Source of the DNA: PR03 sp964353555
Lineage (GTDB): Bacteria > Myxococcota_A > UBA9160 > PR03
Direction of reading: 5' to 3'
DNA: 16,487 bases
Assembly (NCBI GenBank): GCA_964353555.1
Contig: CAYGWM010000094.1
Coordinates: 1-16,487 of the forward strand
Of this stretch, positions 7,767 to 14,617 are shown piece after piece (position 1 is the stretch's first letter; every line of letters begins with the position of its first letter). Both the position numbers and the translations under genes were made by a program. Under the pieces are notes generated by a model, which was given only the letters and a program-made list of their open reading frames with translations, was not told the DNA's origin and did no database searches.

Positions 7767-10700
7767 ATGTGGCAGTGGCTCGCCAGCGTGCGCACGGCCG
7801 AGCGAGAGCGCTTCGCGTTCTTCATCGGGCTCGGCTGCCTGGTGTCGATCGCGCAGATGCTCGGGCAGGCGGGCAGCGAGTCGCTCTTCCTGGCCCGGCT
7901 CGGCGCCGGGCGCCTGCCCGCGACGTTCGTGGCGGCCTCGCTGACGACGGTCGCGGCGTCGCTGCTGTACGCGCTGCGCGTCGGCCGTGCGCGCAACGAC
8001 CGGGTGCTGGTGGAGTTGCTCGTCGTTTCGGCGCTCGCGGTGACGCTGGCCGCATTCGCGGTGCGCGCGGGATCGGCCCCCGGACTCGTGGCTCTCTACT
8101 GTCTTTTCTTCGCGACCCAGGCCGTTCTCACCAACCACTACTGGACGCTGGTCGGCGATTTTTTCGACACGCTCGCCGCCAAACGGCTGGTGCCGCTGTT
8201 CACGGTCGGGCTCTCGCTCGGCGGTGCGCTCGGCGGCGCGACCGCGATCGGTGTCGTATCGGCACTCTCGGCGGAAGCGCTGCTGGTCGGCTGGGCGTTG
8301 GGTCTCGTGGCCGCGGCAGCGCTCGTGCTGGGTTCGCACGCGCGCTTCCAACGCTGGCGCGCGCTGCTGCCGGGCGAAGAGGACGAGACGTCCGTCGCGG
8401 GGATCAGCGCCGCGATGCGCTACCTGCGCGGCTCGCCGCTCGGTCGTCGCCTGGTCGCGTCGTCGCTCGCGATGGTGCTCGCCGTGTTCGTCGCGCAGTA
8501 CCTGTATTCGGGCATGATCGCGGCTGCGTTCCCCGATGAAGCGCGACTCGCAGCGTTTCTCGCGCTGTATCTCGCGGTGAGCAACGGGGTCGAGGTGCTG
8601 GTCGAGTTGCTCGCGACGCCGCTTGCGATCCGGCGACTCGGGGTGCCGACCGCGAATCTGCTCCATCCGCTGCTGACGCTGGGGAGCTTCGTCGGTCTCG
8701 CGTTCGCCCCGGGGCTCGCGACGGCCGTGGCCGCACGCGCCAACCGCGAGTTGCTGGACAACGCGCTCGCGATTCCCGTGCGCACGCTCGCCGGGAACGC
8801 GCTGCCCCAGCGTTTCCGTTCGCGCGTTCGCGCCTTCCTCGAAGGCATCGTCGTGTACTCGGGCATGTCGCTCGCAGGCGCCGTGCTGCTCGCTGTCGAT
8901 GCGCTTCCGGTGAACCTGCTGGCAGGTGCCGGTGCGGCCCTCGCGTTGCTCTATCTGTTCGCGAATCTTGCCGTGCGCCGGCAGTACCTGGCCGCGATCG
9001 TGACCGAGTTGCGCGCCGGGCGACTCGATCTGCGCGAGCTGCGCAGCGAAATCGGCGCGCACGAGCTCCACTCGCTCGCGGAACTCTGGAGCCATCTCGC
9101 GCGGACCGAGACCGGCGAGCCGAGCCCCGCGGTGCTGGAGCTGCCGCGGCTGCTCGTGGCGCACGGCGTTACGGCTCCGGTGCGCGAGGCCGTCGCGTAC
9201 GCGAGTCCGCGCCTGCGCGCGGCATGTATCGAAGCGCTCGCGACGGTGGAAACCGATCCGGCGCTGTGGCGCGACGCGCTCGCCGATCCCGACGCTTCGG
9301 TGCGACGCATGGCGTTGCGCGCGTTGCCAGCAGCCGCATTGCGGGAACCGATCGTCGCGGAGGCGTTGCATGCGAGTCTCGCCGACCCAGACTTGCGCGT
9401 GCGCGCGGAGGCGGCTCGTCGCGTTGGCGCCGACGGGGAAGCGGTGCTGGTCGATCTGCTCGATTCGGGCGACGCGGCGGCTGTCGTCGCAGCGCTCGAC
9501 GCGGCGCCGGCTGCGCTCGCGCGCGCTGCGGCACGGCAGCTGGATGCGGCCGATCCGCGCGTGCGGGCCGCAGCGCTGCGAGCGCTTGCGCGTGCCGCGG
9601 ACGACGGCGCGGTCGAGTTCGCTGCGCTCCGCGCGCGCCTCGAGGACCCGGACATGGGCGTGCGATGCGCGGCCGTGGCGGCACTCGGGACGCGCCGCGA
9701 AGGCGAGGTTCTCGCGGTGCTCGCCGGCGCGCTACGCGATGCCTCGCGCGCGGTGCGCAACGCGGCGATCGACGCGCTGGCCGCCCGCGGCGACCGCGGC
9801 GCGCTCGCGGTGCGGCCGATTCTGGCTGCACCCGAGGAATCCGCGATCGGAGCCGCGCTGCGCGTACTGGCCGCCGTCGGCTCGCCGGCCGCCCGTGGCC
9901 TGCTCCGCGGCACGTACGGGGACCACGTGCGCGAAGCGATCGGGGCGTTGCACTGCGCCCGGGCATTCAGCGCAGCGGGTGCTGCGGTGCCGCGCTTCAC
10001 ATCGGTCGCGATCGGCGACGCTTTCGCACGGGCGCTGCGACTCGCGTGGCGCGCGCTCGCGCGCCTCGAGGACGAGCGTGTGGTGCGGAGCGCCGAACGC
10101 GCGCTGCGTCTCGCGTCGGGTCGTGTGCGCGGCGACGCTCTCGAAGTCGTGTCGCAGCTGGGCGAGCGCGATGTGTCGCGCCAGCTCGTGTTGCTGCTCG
10201 AGCCGATCCCGCTCGAAGAAAAGCTCGCCGCGCTGCGCGGTGACGTCGCGCCGCCAAGGGACCTCGCCGATGCGCAGCTTCGCGCGCGCGCGCTGTCCTC
10301 GCCGTGGACTCGCATCCGGGCCGATTCGCCGAACGCAGAGGAGAAAATGCTGATGGAACGTCTGCTCTCATTGCGACAAGTCTCGCTCTTCTCACGCATG
10401 AGTCTGGAACGCTTGCACGCCATCGAGCGCATCACGCAGGAGTCCGAGTACGTGCGCGGCGAGGTCATCATGCGCGAGGGCGAACTCGGCGACGAGCTCT
10501 TCTGTCTGGTGGAAGGAGAGGTCGAGGTGCTGCGCGGTGCGGGAACGCCCGACGAGATGCACCTGAACCGGCTGGGGCCGGGCGCATACCTGGGCGAGAT
10601 GGCGGTGCTCGATGGCTCACCGCGCAGCGCCACGGTGGTCGCGGCGAGCCCCGTGCGCGTGCTGGTGCTCGCGGGCGAACGCCTGCGCGAACTCGTGCAG

Positions 10701-10787
10701 GACATGCCCGAGCTGGCGTTCGACTTGCTGCGCGTGCTGGCGGAACGGGTGCGGAGCGCCGAGCAGAAGCTCGCTCCGCTGAGCTAG
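7767..10787 (+). CDS. Multi-pass transporter-like protein fused to HEAT repeats and a cyclic-nucleotide-binding domain
   Basis: The protein has 1006 residues in three parts. Residues about 15-410 form a polytopic membrane domain of roughly 10-12 segments, resembling MFS-type or nucleotide-transporter (Npt/ATP-ADP translocase-like) proteins; no substrate signature is clear. Residues about 430-850 are alanine-, leucine- and arginine-rich helical repeats with recurring 'DP.. VR..A..AL' phrasing, typical of HEAT repeats. Residues about 861-1000 are a cyclic-nucleotide-binding fold: GELGDELFCLVEGEVEVL, then the phosphate-binding cassette at 943-956, where E944 (ribose) and R953 (phosphate) are present in GEMAVLDGSPRSAT. 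The likely role is an inner-membrane protein gated or tethered by cAMP or cGMP, with HEAT repeats as linker or docking surface. Start ATG 7767 has only a weak upstream AAGG. The gene ends 16 bp before a convergent small gene. Similar fusions exist in other bacteria as predicted proteins, but I know of no assigned function. A scrambling or signalling role rather than transport is possible. Confidence 0.9.
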   Translation: MWQWLASVRTAERERFAFFIGLGCLVSIAQMLGQAGSESLFLARLGAGRLPATFVAASLTTVAASLLYALRVGRARNDRVLVELLVVSALAVTLAAFAVRAGSAPGLVALYCLFFATQAVLTNHYWTLVGDFFDTLAAKRLVPLFTVGLSLGGALGGATAIGVVSALSAEALLVGWALGLVAAAALVLGSHARFQRWRALLPGEEDETSVAGISAAMRYLRGSPLGRRLVASSLAMVLAVFVAQYLYSGMIAAAFPDEARLAAFLALYLAVSNGVEVLVELLATPLAIRRLGVPTANLLHPLLTLGSFVGLAFAPGLATAVAARANRELLDNALAIPVRTLAGNALPQRFRSRVRAFLEGIVVYSGMSLAGAVLLAVDALPVNLLAGAGAALALLYLFANLAVRRQYLAAIVTELRAGRLDLRELRSEIGAHELHSLAELWSHLARTETGEPSPAVLELPRLLVAHGVTAPVREAVAYASPRLRAACIEALATVETDPALWRDALADPDASVRRMALRALPAAALREPIVAEALHASLADPDLRVRAEAARRVGADGEAVLVDLLDSGDAAAVVAALDAAPAALARAAARQLDAADPRVRAAALRALARAADDGAVEFAALRARLEDPDMGVRCAAVAALGTRREGEVLAVLAGALRDASRAVRNAAIDALAARGDRGALAVRPILAAPEESAIGAALRVLAAVGSPAARGLLRGTYGDHVREAIGALHCARAFSAAGAAVPRFTSVAIGDAFARALRLAWRALARLEDERVVRSAERALRLASGRVRGDALEVVSQLGERDVSRQLVLLLEPIPLEEKLAALRGDVAPPRDLADAQLRARALSSPWTRIRADSPNAEEKMLMERLLSLRQVSLFSRMSLERLHAIERITQESEYVRGEVIMREGELGDELFCLVEGEVEVLRGAGTPDEMHLNRLGPGAYLGEMAVLDGSPRSATVVAASPVRVLVLAGERLRELVQDMPELAFDLLRVLAERVRSAEQKLAPLS

Positions 10788-10809
10788 CCGGCTGCTCGGC
10801 GAATCAGCG
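10777..10809. terminator. Hairpin between two convergent genes, possible bidirectional terminator
   Basis: CGCTGA (10777-10782) pairs with TCAGCG (10804-10809); inside it GCCG (10787-10790) pairs with CGGC (10797-10800), leaving a 6-nt loop. The structure spans both stop codons of the convergent genes. No T-tract follows on either strand, so it is not a classical intrinsic terminator. Confidence 0.35.
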
Positions 10810-10965
10810 ACCGAGTGGACGCGTCGCGCCGGGCAGCGGCGACCGGCCCGTTGCGACCGATGCGCACGGCGTGCAGAACGGGTTCGCGGCGTCGATCAGC
10901 AGCGGTTCGTGAAGTTGTCGGCAGAGCGTGCAGCTCACGAGTACGAGTGCGGCGTTGTGTTGCAT
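10804..10965 (-). CDS. Small two-CxxC (zinc-knuckle-like) protein, 53 residues
   Basis: A short open frame begins at ATG 10965 and ends at TGA 10804-10806. A strong GGGAGG (10970-10975) precedes the start by 4 nt. The 53-residue product carries CTLC (residues 12-15) and CTPC (31-34), about 15 residues apart. This pattern is typical of a small zinc ribbon or other metal-binding knuckle; the ~19 residues after the second pair are basic/proline-rich and look disordered. It has no signal peptide or membrane segment. It is convergent with the transporter/CNB gene and lies 191 bp downstream of the VOC gene on the same strand. I do not recognise a named family. The paired CxxC motifs and the ribosome-binding site are the evidence that it is real; a chance frame remains possible. 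Confidence 0.6.
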   Translation of the reverse strand: MQHNAALVLVSCTLCRQLHEPLLIDAANPFCTPCASVATGRSPLPGATRPLGR

Positions 10966-11063
10966 GGAGCCTCCCGAAGAATCCCGTGCGCGGTCCAGAG
11001 GGCAACGGGATCAAGCCCGCTCATCGGGCCGCCTCTCGCAGCGCTTGAGGGGATCCAGGATGT

Positions 11064-11081
11064 TGCACACGGTCTGCACAC
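11064..11081. repeat. Direct repeat pair TGCACAC, 11-bp period
   Basis: TGCACAC occurs at 11064-11070 and again at 11075-11081, separated by GGTC. The 11-bp period places both copies on the same face of the helix, as for a protein-binding site. They lie about 100 bp upstream of the small CxxC gene start on the minus strand. The regulator, if any, is unknown; chance is possible. Confidence 0.3.
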
Positions 11082-11156
11082 TGCGAAGTGGAACCCAGCA
11101 GATGCGCGGGCGCGGCAGCATAGCGGCAGATTCGGCGCACGCACGTCAGCGTGGCT

Positions 11157-11687
11157 TCATCCGCCGATGCGCCGGATCGGCTCGCTGCCATCCCAGCTGC
11201 GCGCCGTGTCGCGGATGTGTCTGAAGAACGTTCCCTTCGGTCCACTCACTTCGGATAACTCGACCACCGTGCCCGGGTGGGTCTCGGTGGCGAAGTAGAC
11301 GAAGCGGCCGCTCGGCCCGCCCGCGCAGCCGGATTGGCCGACGCGGAGCCCGCGCGCTTCGAGGCGCGCCAGATCCGCGTCGAAGGACTCGGTCCAGTAC
11401 GCGACGTGTTGCAGTCCTTCGCGGCCCGCAGCCAGAAAATCGCGATACATCGACGGCGCGTCGTTGCGCGTCTGGATCAACTCGATCTGCAGCGGCCCCG
11501 AGTTGGCGAGCGCGATGCTCGCGACCGCGTCCGACGGCTCGCCGAAGTAGCGGAACTCGGTGATCGGCGCGCGCTCCAGGTAGAACCAGGGGCCGACGCC
11601 CAGCACCTCCACCCAATGTTTCATCGCGGCTTCGATGTCGCGCACGACGTAGCCGTTCTGGCGGATCTCTCCGAACACGCGACTCAT
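11157..11687 (-). CDS. VOC (glyoxalase/dioxygenase fold) family protein
   Basis: Cytosolic 176-residue protein with the two-module VOC fold. The N-terminal half contains NGYVVRDIEAAMKHWVEVLG (11-30) and GPLQIELIQ (64-72); the C-terminal half contains LQHVAYW (92-98) and HPGTVVELSEV (137-147). Three of the four usual metal-ligand positions are filled (E69, H94, E143), but the first is N11 instead of His. Family members include epimerases, lyases, isomerases and dioxygenases, so no substrate can be assigned. The start at 11687 is supported by GGGAGGG with 6 nt to the ATG; this leader belongs to a 13-bp inverted repeat shared with the divergent SDR pseudogene. Upstream in-frame codons exist but lack a binding site. 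The last ~20 residues contain no family motif. Confidence 0.87.
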   Translation of the reverse strand: MSRVFGEIRQNGYVVRDIEAAMKHWVEVLGVGPWFYLERAPITEFRYFGEPSDAVASIALANSGPLQIELIQTRNDAPSMYRDFLAAGREGLQHVAYWTESFDADLARLEARGLRVGQSGCAGGPSGRFVYFATETHPGTVVELSEVSGPKGTFFRHIRDTARSWDGSEPIRRIGG

Positions 11688-11688
11688 G

Positions 11689-11838
11689 CGCTGCCCTCCC
11701 TTGCGAGTGCGCCGCGGATGCGGCCCTCGTCGATGCGCGCGCTGATCACCCGCCTTGGTTGGCAGATCGAATCGCGGCTGAGTAGGCTGGGCCGCGAGCA
11801 TAGACCAGCCGACCCGATCGAATCGAGGGAGGGCAGCG
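11689..11838. repeat. 13-bp perfect inverted repeat containing both ribosome-binding sites of a divergent gene pair
   Basis: The arm at 11689-11701 is the exact reverse complement of the arm at 11826-11838; read outward each is AGGGAGGGCAGCG. In both directions the arm ends one base before the start codon: ATG 11687 for the VOC gene and GTG 11840 for the SDR remnant. The 124 bp between the arms hold no recognisable coding sequence. Confidence 0.75.
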
Positions 11839-11839
11839 T

Positions 11840-12239
11840 GTGGCCGACCGGGTCTCCAGAGCCGTGCAGATCGCCGACCTCGCGAGCGCCGGTTGCAGCG
11901 TGCTCGCCTGCGACGTGACCGACGAGGCGTCGATGCGCGCCGCGAGTTCGAGACCAATGTGTTCGGACTCGCGCGCATGTGCCAGCTCGTGTTGCCGGGC
12001 ATGCGGCGCCAGGGCTTCGGCCGCATCGTGAACATTTCGTCGATGGGCGGGCGCATGACGCTGCCGGGTGGCGGATCTTACCACGCCACCAAGTACGCGG
12101 TCGAAGCGTCGGCTCCTCCCGGTTCCCCCGATGCGCAGTTCCGGCAGGTGCTGAAGCAGCAGATTCGCGTCGCGTGCTCGGCGATCGCGGCTTCGATGCG
12201 ATGATGCGCACGCAGTTCCCGACGCCCGGTCGCAACTAG
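11840..12239 (+). pseudogene. Decayed short-chain dehydrogenase/reductase (SDR) gene with multiple internal deletions
   Basis: Fragments of one SDR lie in order but in different frames. The start region (GTG 11840, with a good GGGAGG) reads into DLASAGCSVLACDVTDEAS but lacks the TGxxxGIG dinucleotide motif. A jump then lands on the FETNVFG helix in another frame, removing the NNAG region. Next comes an intact stretch with the NISS serine motif and the YHATK catalytic Tyr/Lys (about 11950-12105). The following ~70 residues are missing, and SAPPGSPDAQF joins in the same frame. After QQIR a last deletion changes frame to GDRGFDAMMRTQFPTPGRN and TAG at 12237-12239. The remnant is 400 bp where a complete gene of this type would be roughly 800-850 bp. 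The product cannot fold as an SDR. Its stop codon overlaps the GTG of the intact SDR by one base, so it was probably the first gene of the same operon. Confidence 0.85.
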
Positions 12240-13039
12240 TGCAGCGGCGCTTCGACGATCACGTCGCACTCGTGACCGGCGCAGCGAGCGGGATCGGTCG
12301 TGCGACTGCGTTGCGACTCGCGGCCGAAGGGGCGAAGGTCGCAGCGGTCGATCGCGACGCTGCCGGCGCACAGCGCACCGCCGCGGAGATCGCGCAAGCG
12401 GGCGGTGCCGCGCAGAGCTTCGCGTGCGACGTCGCGTCGAGCGGCGCGGTTGCGGAGACCGCGCGTGCGGTGGAGGCGGCACTCGGTCCGGTCGACGTAC
12501 TCGCCAACGTCGCCGGCATCGGCGACCGCGGCGGCGCGCCGATCGAGTCGATCGAGGACGCGGTCTTCCACGGCGTGCTGGCGGTGAATCTCGCCGGCCC
12601 GTTCTATTTCTGCCGCGCGCTGCTGCCCGGCATGGCGGCGCGCGGTCGCGGCGCGGTGGTGAACGTCTCGTCGCTCGCGGGCCGCACCAAGAGCGCCCTC
12701 GGCGGTCTCGCCTACACCGCCAGCAAGTCGGGCCTGCTCGGTCTCACGCGCCATCTCGCCTTCGACTACGGACCGCGCGGCGTTCGCGTCAACGCGATCT
12801 GCCCGGGCGGCGTCGACACGCCGATGATTCGCAGCGCCGCGGCCGCCGGCGCAGCGCAAGGCGGGGAGATTGCGAAGACGCGAGCCGAGCACTCCGCCGC
12901 ATTGCGGGCGCTGATGCCGATCAAGCGACTCTCGTCGGCGGAGGAGCAGGCAGCGGCGATCGCGTTCCTCGCGTCGGACGACGCGTCGTACATCAACGGG
13001 GTTTCGCTCGACGTCAACGGTGGCCTGTTCATGGCTTGA
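12239..13039 (+). CDS. SDR-family oxidoreductase (FabG/3-hydroxyacyl or hydroxysteroid dehydrogenase-like)
   Basis: NAD(P)-dependent Rossmann-fold enzyme of 266 residues, the normal length for a classical SDR. Visible motifs are TGAASGIG (13-20) for the cofactor, D64-V65, NVAG (90-93, usually NNAG), N117, the catalytic serine in NVSS (142-145), Y159 and K163 in YTASK, the ICPGGVDTPM loop (187-196) and the terminal NGVSLDVNGG. D38 at the end of the second strand favours NAD(H) over NADP(H). The substrate is not determined; alcohol, 3-hydroxyacyl or steroid substrates are all possible. The only start before the cofactor motif is GTG 12239. It shares one base with the TAG of the upstream SDR remnant and has no clear binding site of its own, so translation may be coupled. 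The MDR gene follows after 13 bp. Confidence 0.93.
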   Translation: MQRRFDDHVALVTGAASGIGRATALRLAAEGAKVAAVDRDAAGAQRTAAEIAQAGGAAQSFACDVASSGAVAETARAVEAALGPVDVLANVAGIGDRGGAPIESIEDAVFHGVLAVNLAGPFYFCRALLPGMAARGRGAVVNVSSLAGRTKSALGGLAYTASKSGLLGLTRHLAFDYGPRGVRVNAICPGGVDTPMIRSAAAAGAAQGGEIAKTRAEHSAALRALMPIKRLSSAEEQAAAIAFLASDDASYINGVSLDVNGGLFMA

Positions 13040-13046
13040 GGAGGAG
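13040..13046 (+). promoter_or_regulatory. Ribosome-binding site that sets the MDR start
   Basis: GGAGGAG lies 6 nt before ATG 13053, starting directly after the SDR stop codon. It makes this ATG the start instead of the in-frame codon at 13020, which lies inside the SDR gene and would add 11 unconserved residues. Confidence 0.85.
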
Positions 13047-13052
13047 TCGCGG

Positions 13053-14054
13053 ATGCGAGCGGTCGTGATCACGCGCCATGGGGCGCCCGAAGTGTTGCAG
13101 GTGCAGGAGCGTCCCGATCCGGTGGCGGGTGCGGGCGAAGTGCTGGTGGAGGTCGCCGCGGTCGGCGTGAACTTCGCCGAGGTGATGGCGCGCATGGGGC
13201 TCTACGCGGCGGCGCCGAAGCCGCCGTGTGTCGTCGGCTACGAGGTCGCCGGAACGGTCGCCGCGATCGGCTCCGCGGTGACCGAGTTCGCGGTCGGCGA
13301 TCGCGTGATGGCCGGTACGCGTTTTGGTGGCTATGCGGAGCGCGTAGTCGCAAAGACGGGTGACGTCGCGCGGCTGCCCGCAGGATTCTCGTTCGAGGAA
13401 GGCGCCGCGGTCCCGGTGAACTACGCGACGGCCTGGGCGTCGCTTTGCCGCTACGGGAACGTACAGTCCGGCGAGCGCGTGCTGATCCACGCCGCTGCGG
13501 GCGGCGTCGGCATCGCTGCCACGCAGATCGCGAAGGCGCTCGGCTGCGAAGTGTGGGGCGCCGCGTCGCCGAGCAAGCACGACGCGATCCGCAAACAGGG
13601 CGTCGATCACGCGCTCGATTACACGAAACCCGGCTGGGAGCGCGGCGTTCCGAAACTCGATCTGGTGATGGACGCCGTCGGCGGCAGGAGCTTTCGCACC
13701 AGCTACGAACTGCTGCGCAGTGGCGGGCGGCTGGTCTGCTTCGGCGCGTCGGCCGTCGTGTCGGGCGAGAAGCGCAATCTCGCGACCGCACTGCGCACGC
13801 TGCTCCAGATGCCGCGCTTCAACCTGGTCAAGCAGATGGAGGCGTCGAAGACGGTGATCGGCCTGAACGCGCTCGCGCTGTGGGACGAGTTCGGCGCCTT
13901 CGCGGACTGGGTGGCGCCTGCGCTCGCGCTGATCGCGAAGCACGGCAAGCGACCCGTCGTCGCGGCGGCGATCCCGTTCGATCGCGCAGGCGACGCGCAT
14001 CGCCTGCTGAGCGAACGCAAGAACATCGGCAAAGTGGTCCTGACACCGCGCTAG
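13053..14054 (+). CDS. Zinc-free medium-chain dehydrogenase/reductase, VAT-1/quinone-oxidoreductase-like
   Basis: Protein of 333 residues in the MDR superfamily, quinone oxidoreductase branch. The N-terminal GroES-like domain has GVNFAEVMARMGLY (38-51), the signature of the VAT-1-like group, and GYEVAGTVAAIGSAV (62-76). The nucleotide-binding domain carries AAAGGVG (147-153) in place of the GxGxxG of zinc alcohol dehydrogenases, which is typical of NADPH-dependent quinone or enoyl reductases. The catalytic- and structural-zinc cysteines of alcohol dehydrogenases are absent. The expected reaction is NADPH-dependent reduction of a quinone or an activated C=C bond; the substrate is unknown. It follows the SDR by 13 bp, so the two likely form an operon and may act on successive intermediates of one pathway. 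A hairpin lies just after its stop. Confidence 0.92.
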   Translation: MRAVVITRHGAPEVLQVQERPDPVAGAGEVLVEVAAVGVNFAEVMARMGLYAAAPKPPCVVGYEVAGTVAAIGSAVTEFAVGDRVMAGTRFGGYAERVVAKTGDVARLPAGFSFEEGAAVPVNYATAWASLCRYGNVQSGERVLIHAAAGGVGIAATQIAKALGCEVWGAASPSKHDAIRKQGVDHALDYTKPGWERGVPKLDLVMDAVGGRSFRTSYELLRSGGRLVCFGASAVVSGEKRNLATALRTLLQMPRFNLVKQMEASKTVIGLNALALWDEFGAFADWVAPALALIAKHGKRPVVAAAIPFDRAGDAHRLLSERKNIGKVVLTPR

Positions 14055-14056
14055 CA

Positions 14057-14076
14057 GACCGACTCGAGAGTCGGTC
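14057..14076 (+). terminator. Hairpin directly after the MDR stop codon
   Basis: GACCGACT (14057-14064) and AGTCGGTC (14069-14076) form a perfect 8-bp stem with the loop CGAG. It begins two bases after the TAG at 14052-14054 and would end the SDR-MDR transcript. No T-run follows, so efficient intrinsic termination is uncertain; it could also protect the 3' end. Confidence 0.5.
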
Positions 14077-14617
14077 GACGCGCAGCGCTCTTCCGCCGCT
14101 GCATGTGTTCGGGAGGATGGCCGCCGCGCCCGCTCGCGCTCGAACAGCTTGCCAGCTCAGTTCAGGAAGACGCGCCACGAGCCGGGGGGCACTTTGGCCC
14201 GCACGAATCGAGATGGCCCCAAAATTCGTCAGTGATTCCAGGTCACTACACAAAAGTGTCCCTCCTTCATCTTGCTTTCGCACCATTCTGCTGGACGCAT
14301 CTCCTCCAGCGTCGTCGCGTACCCTCGACCGGAGCCATCCGAGCAGGAGACCGGTGAGCGGGCGCCCGCGAGCGGAAGGGGAACGCCCCGCGACTTTGGC
14401 GTGCACGCTCACGCCGCCGACGAGCCCGCTTGAACCGCTCATGCTCCAGCTTGCGCGACCCAACGCTGCGACTTGTTTCCGGCTGCTTGCGGGGTGCAGG
14501 TGCGTCTCGATGCGCTAAACCGACCCTTGAACGCGAATCGAAAACCGGATGGTCGCGCCTTCCGTGGGTTTCTCGTCATCGACGACATGCTGTCTGCAAG
14601 GCACGAAGGAGAATTCG
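14077..14617 (+). other. Long intergenic stretch, no supported gene
   Basis: About 540 bp between the MDR hairpin and the alkyl sulfatase. Open frames exist on both strands, but none has a convincing ribosome-binding site, a recognisable domain or the codon bias of the neighbours. The part around 14200-14300 is clearly richer in A+T than the rest of the window. It holds small inverted motifs: AGTGA/TCACT around 14231-14246, ACAC/GTGT around 14248-14259, and a weakly matching pair of arms, GGGGGGCACTTTGG (14184-14197) and the reverse complement of 14248-14265. These could be regulatory sites for the alkyl sulfatase or an eroded mobile-element end; neither is demonstrated. I see no clear -35/-10 pair. 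Confidence 0.5.
14605..14611 (+). promoter_or_regulatory. Ribosome-binding site of the alkyl sulfatase gene
   Basis: GAAGGAG lies 6 nt before ATG 14618. It sets this start, which yields a complete signal peptide; the next in-frame Met is residue 8 and would remove the charged n-region. Confidence 0.85.

Noticed and set aside
7008..9371. 787-codon minus-strand frame across the desaturase and transporter genes
   Set aside because: It crosses two well-supported genes in other frames; its translation is low-complexity Arg/Glu/Gln with no recognisable fold.
10909..11298. 129-codon plus-strand frame between the transporter and VOC genes
   Set aside because: It overlaps the small CxxC gene and the VOC 3' end, has no good ribosome-binding site and no domain.
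11840..12204. The SDR fragments as a short functional gene
   Set aside because: The cofactor motif and NNAG region are missing and the conserved segments lie in different frames, so no single product could be an SDR.
14103..14463. Open frames on both strands in the gap before the alkyl sulfatase
   Set aside because: They have no binding sites, no recognisable motifs, and codon use unlike either neighbour.
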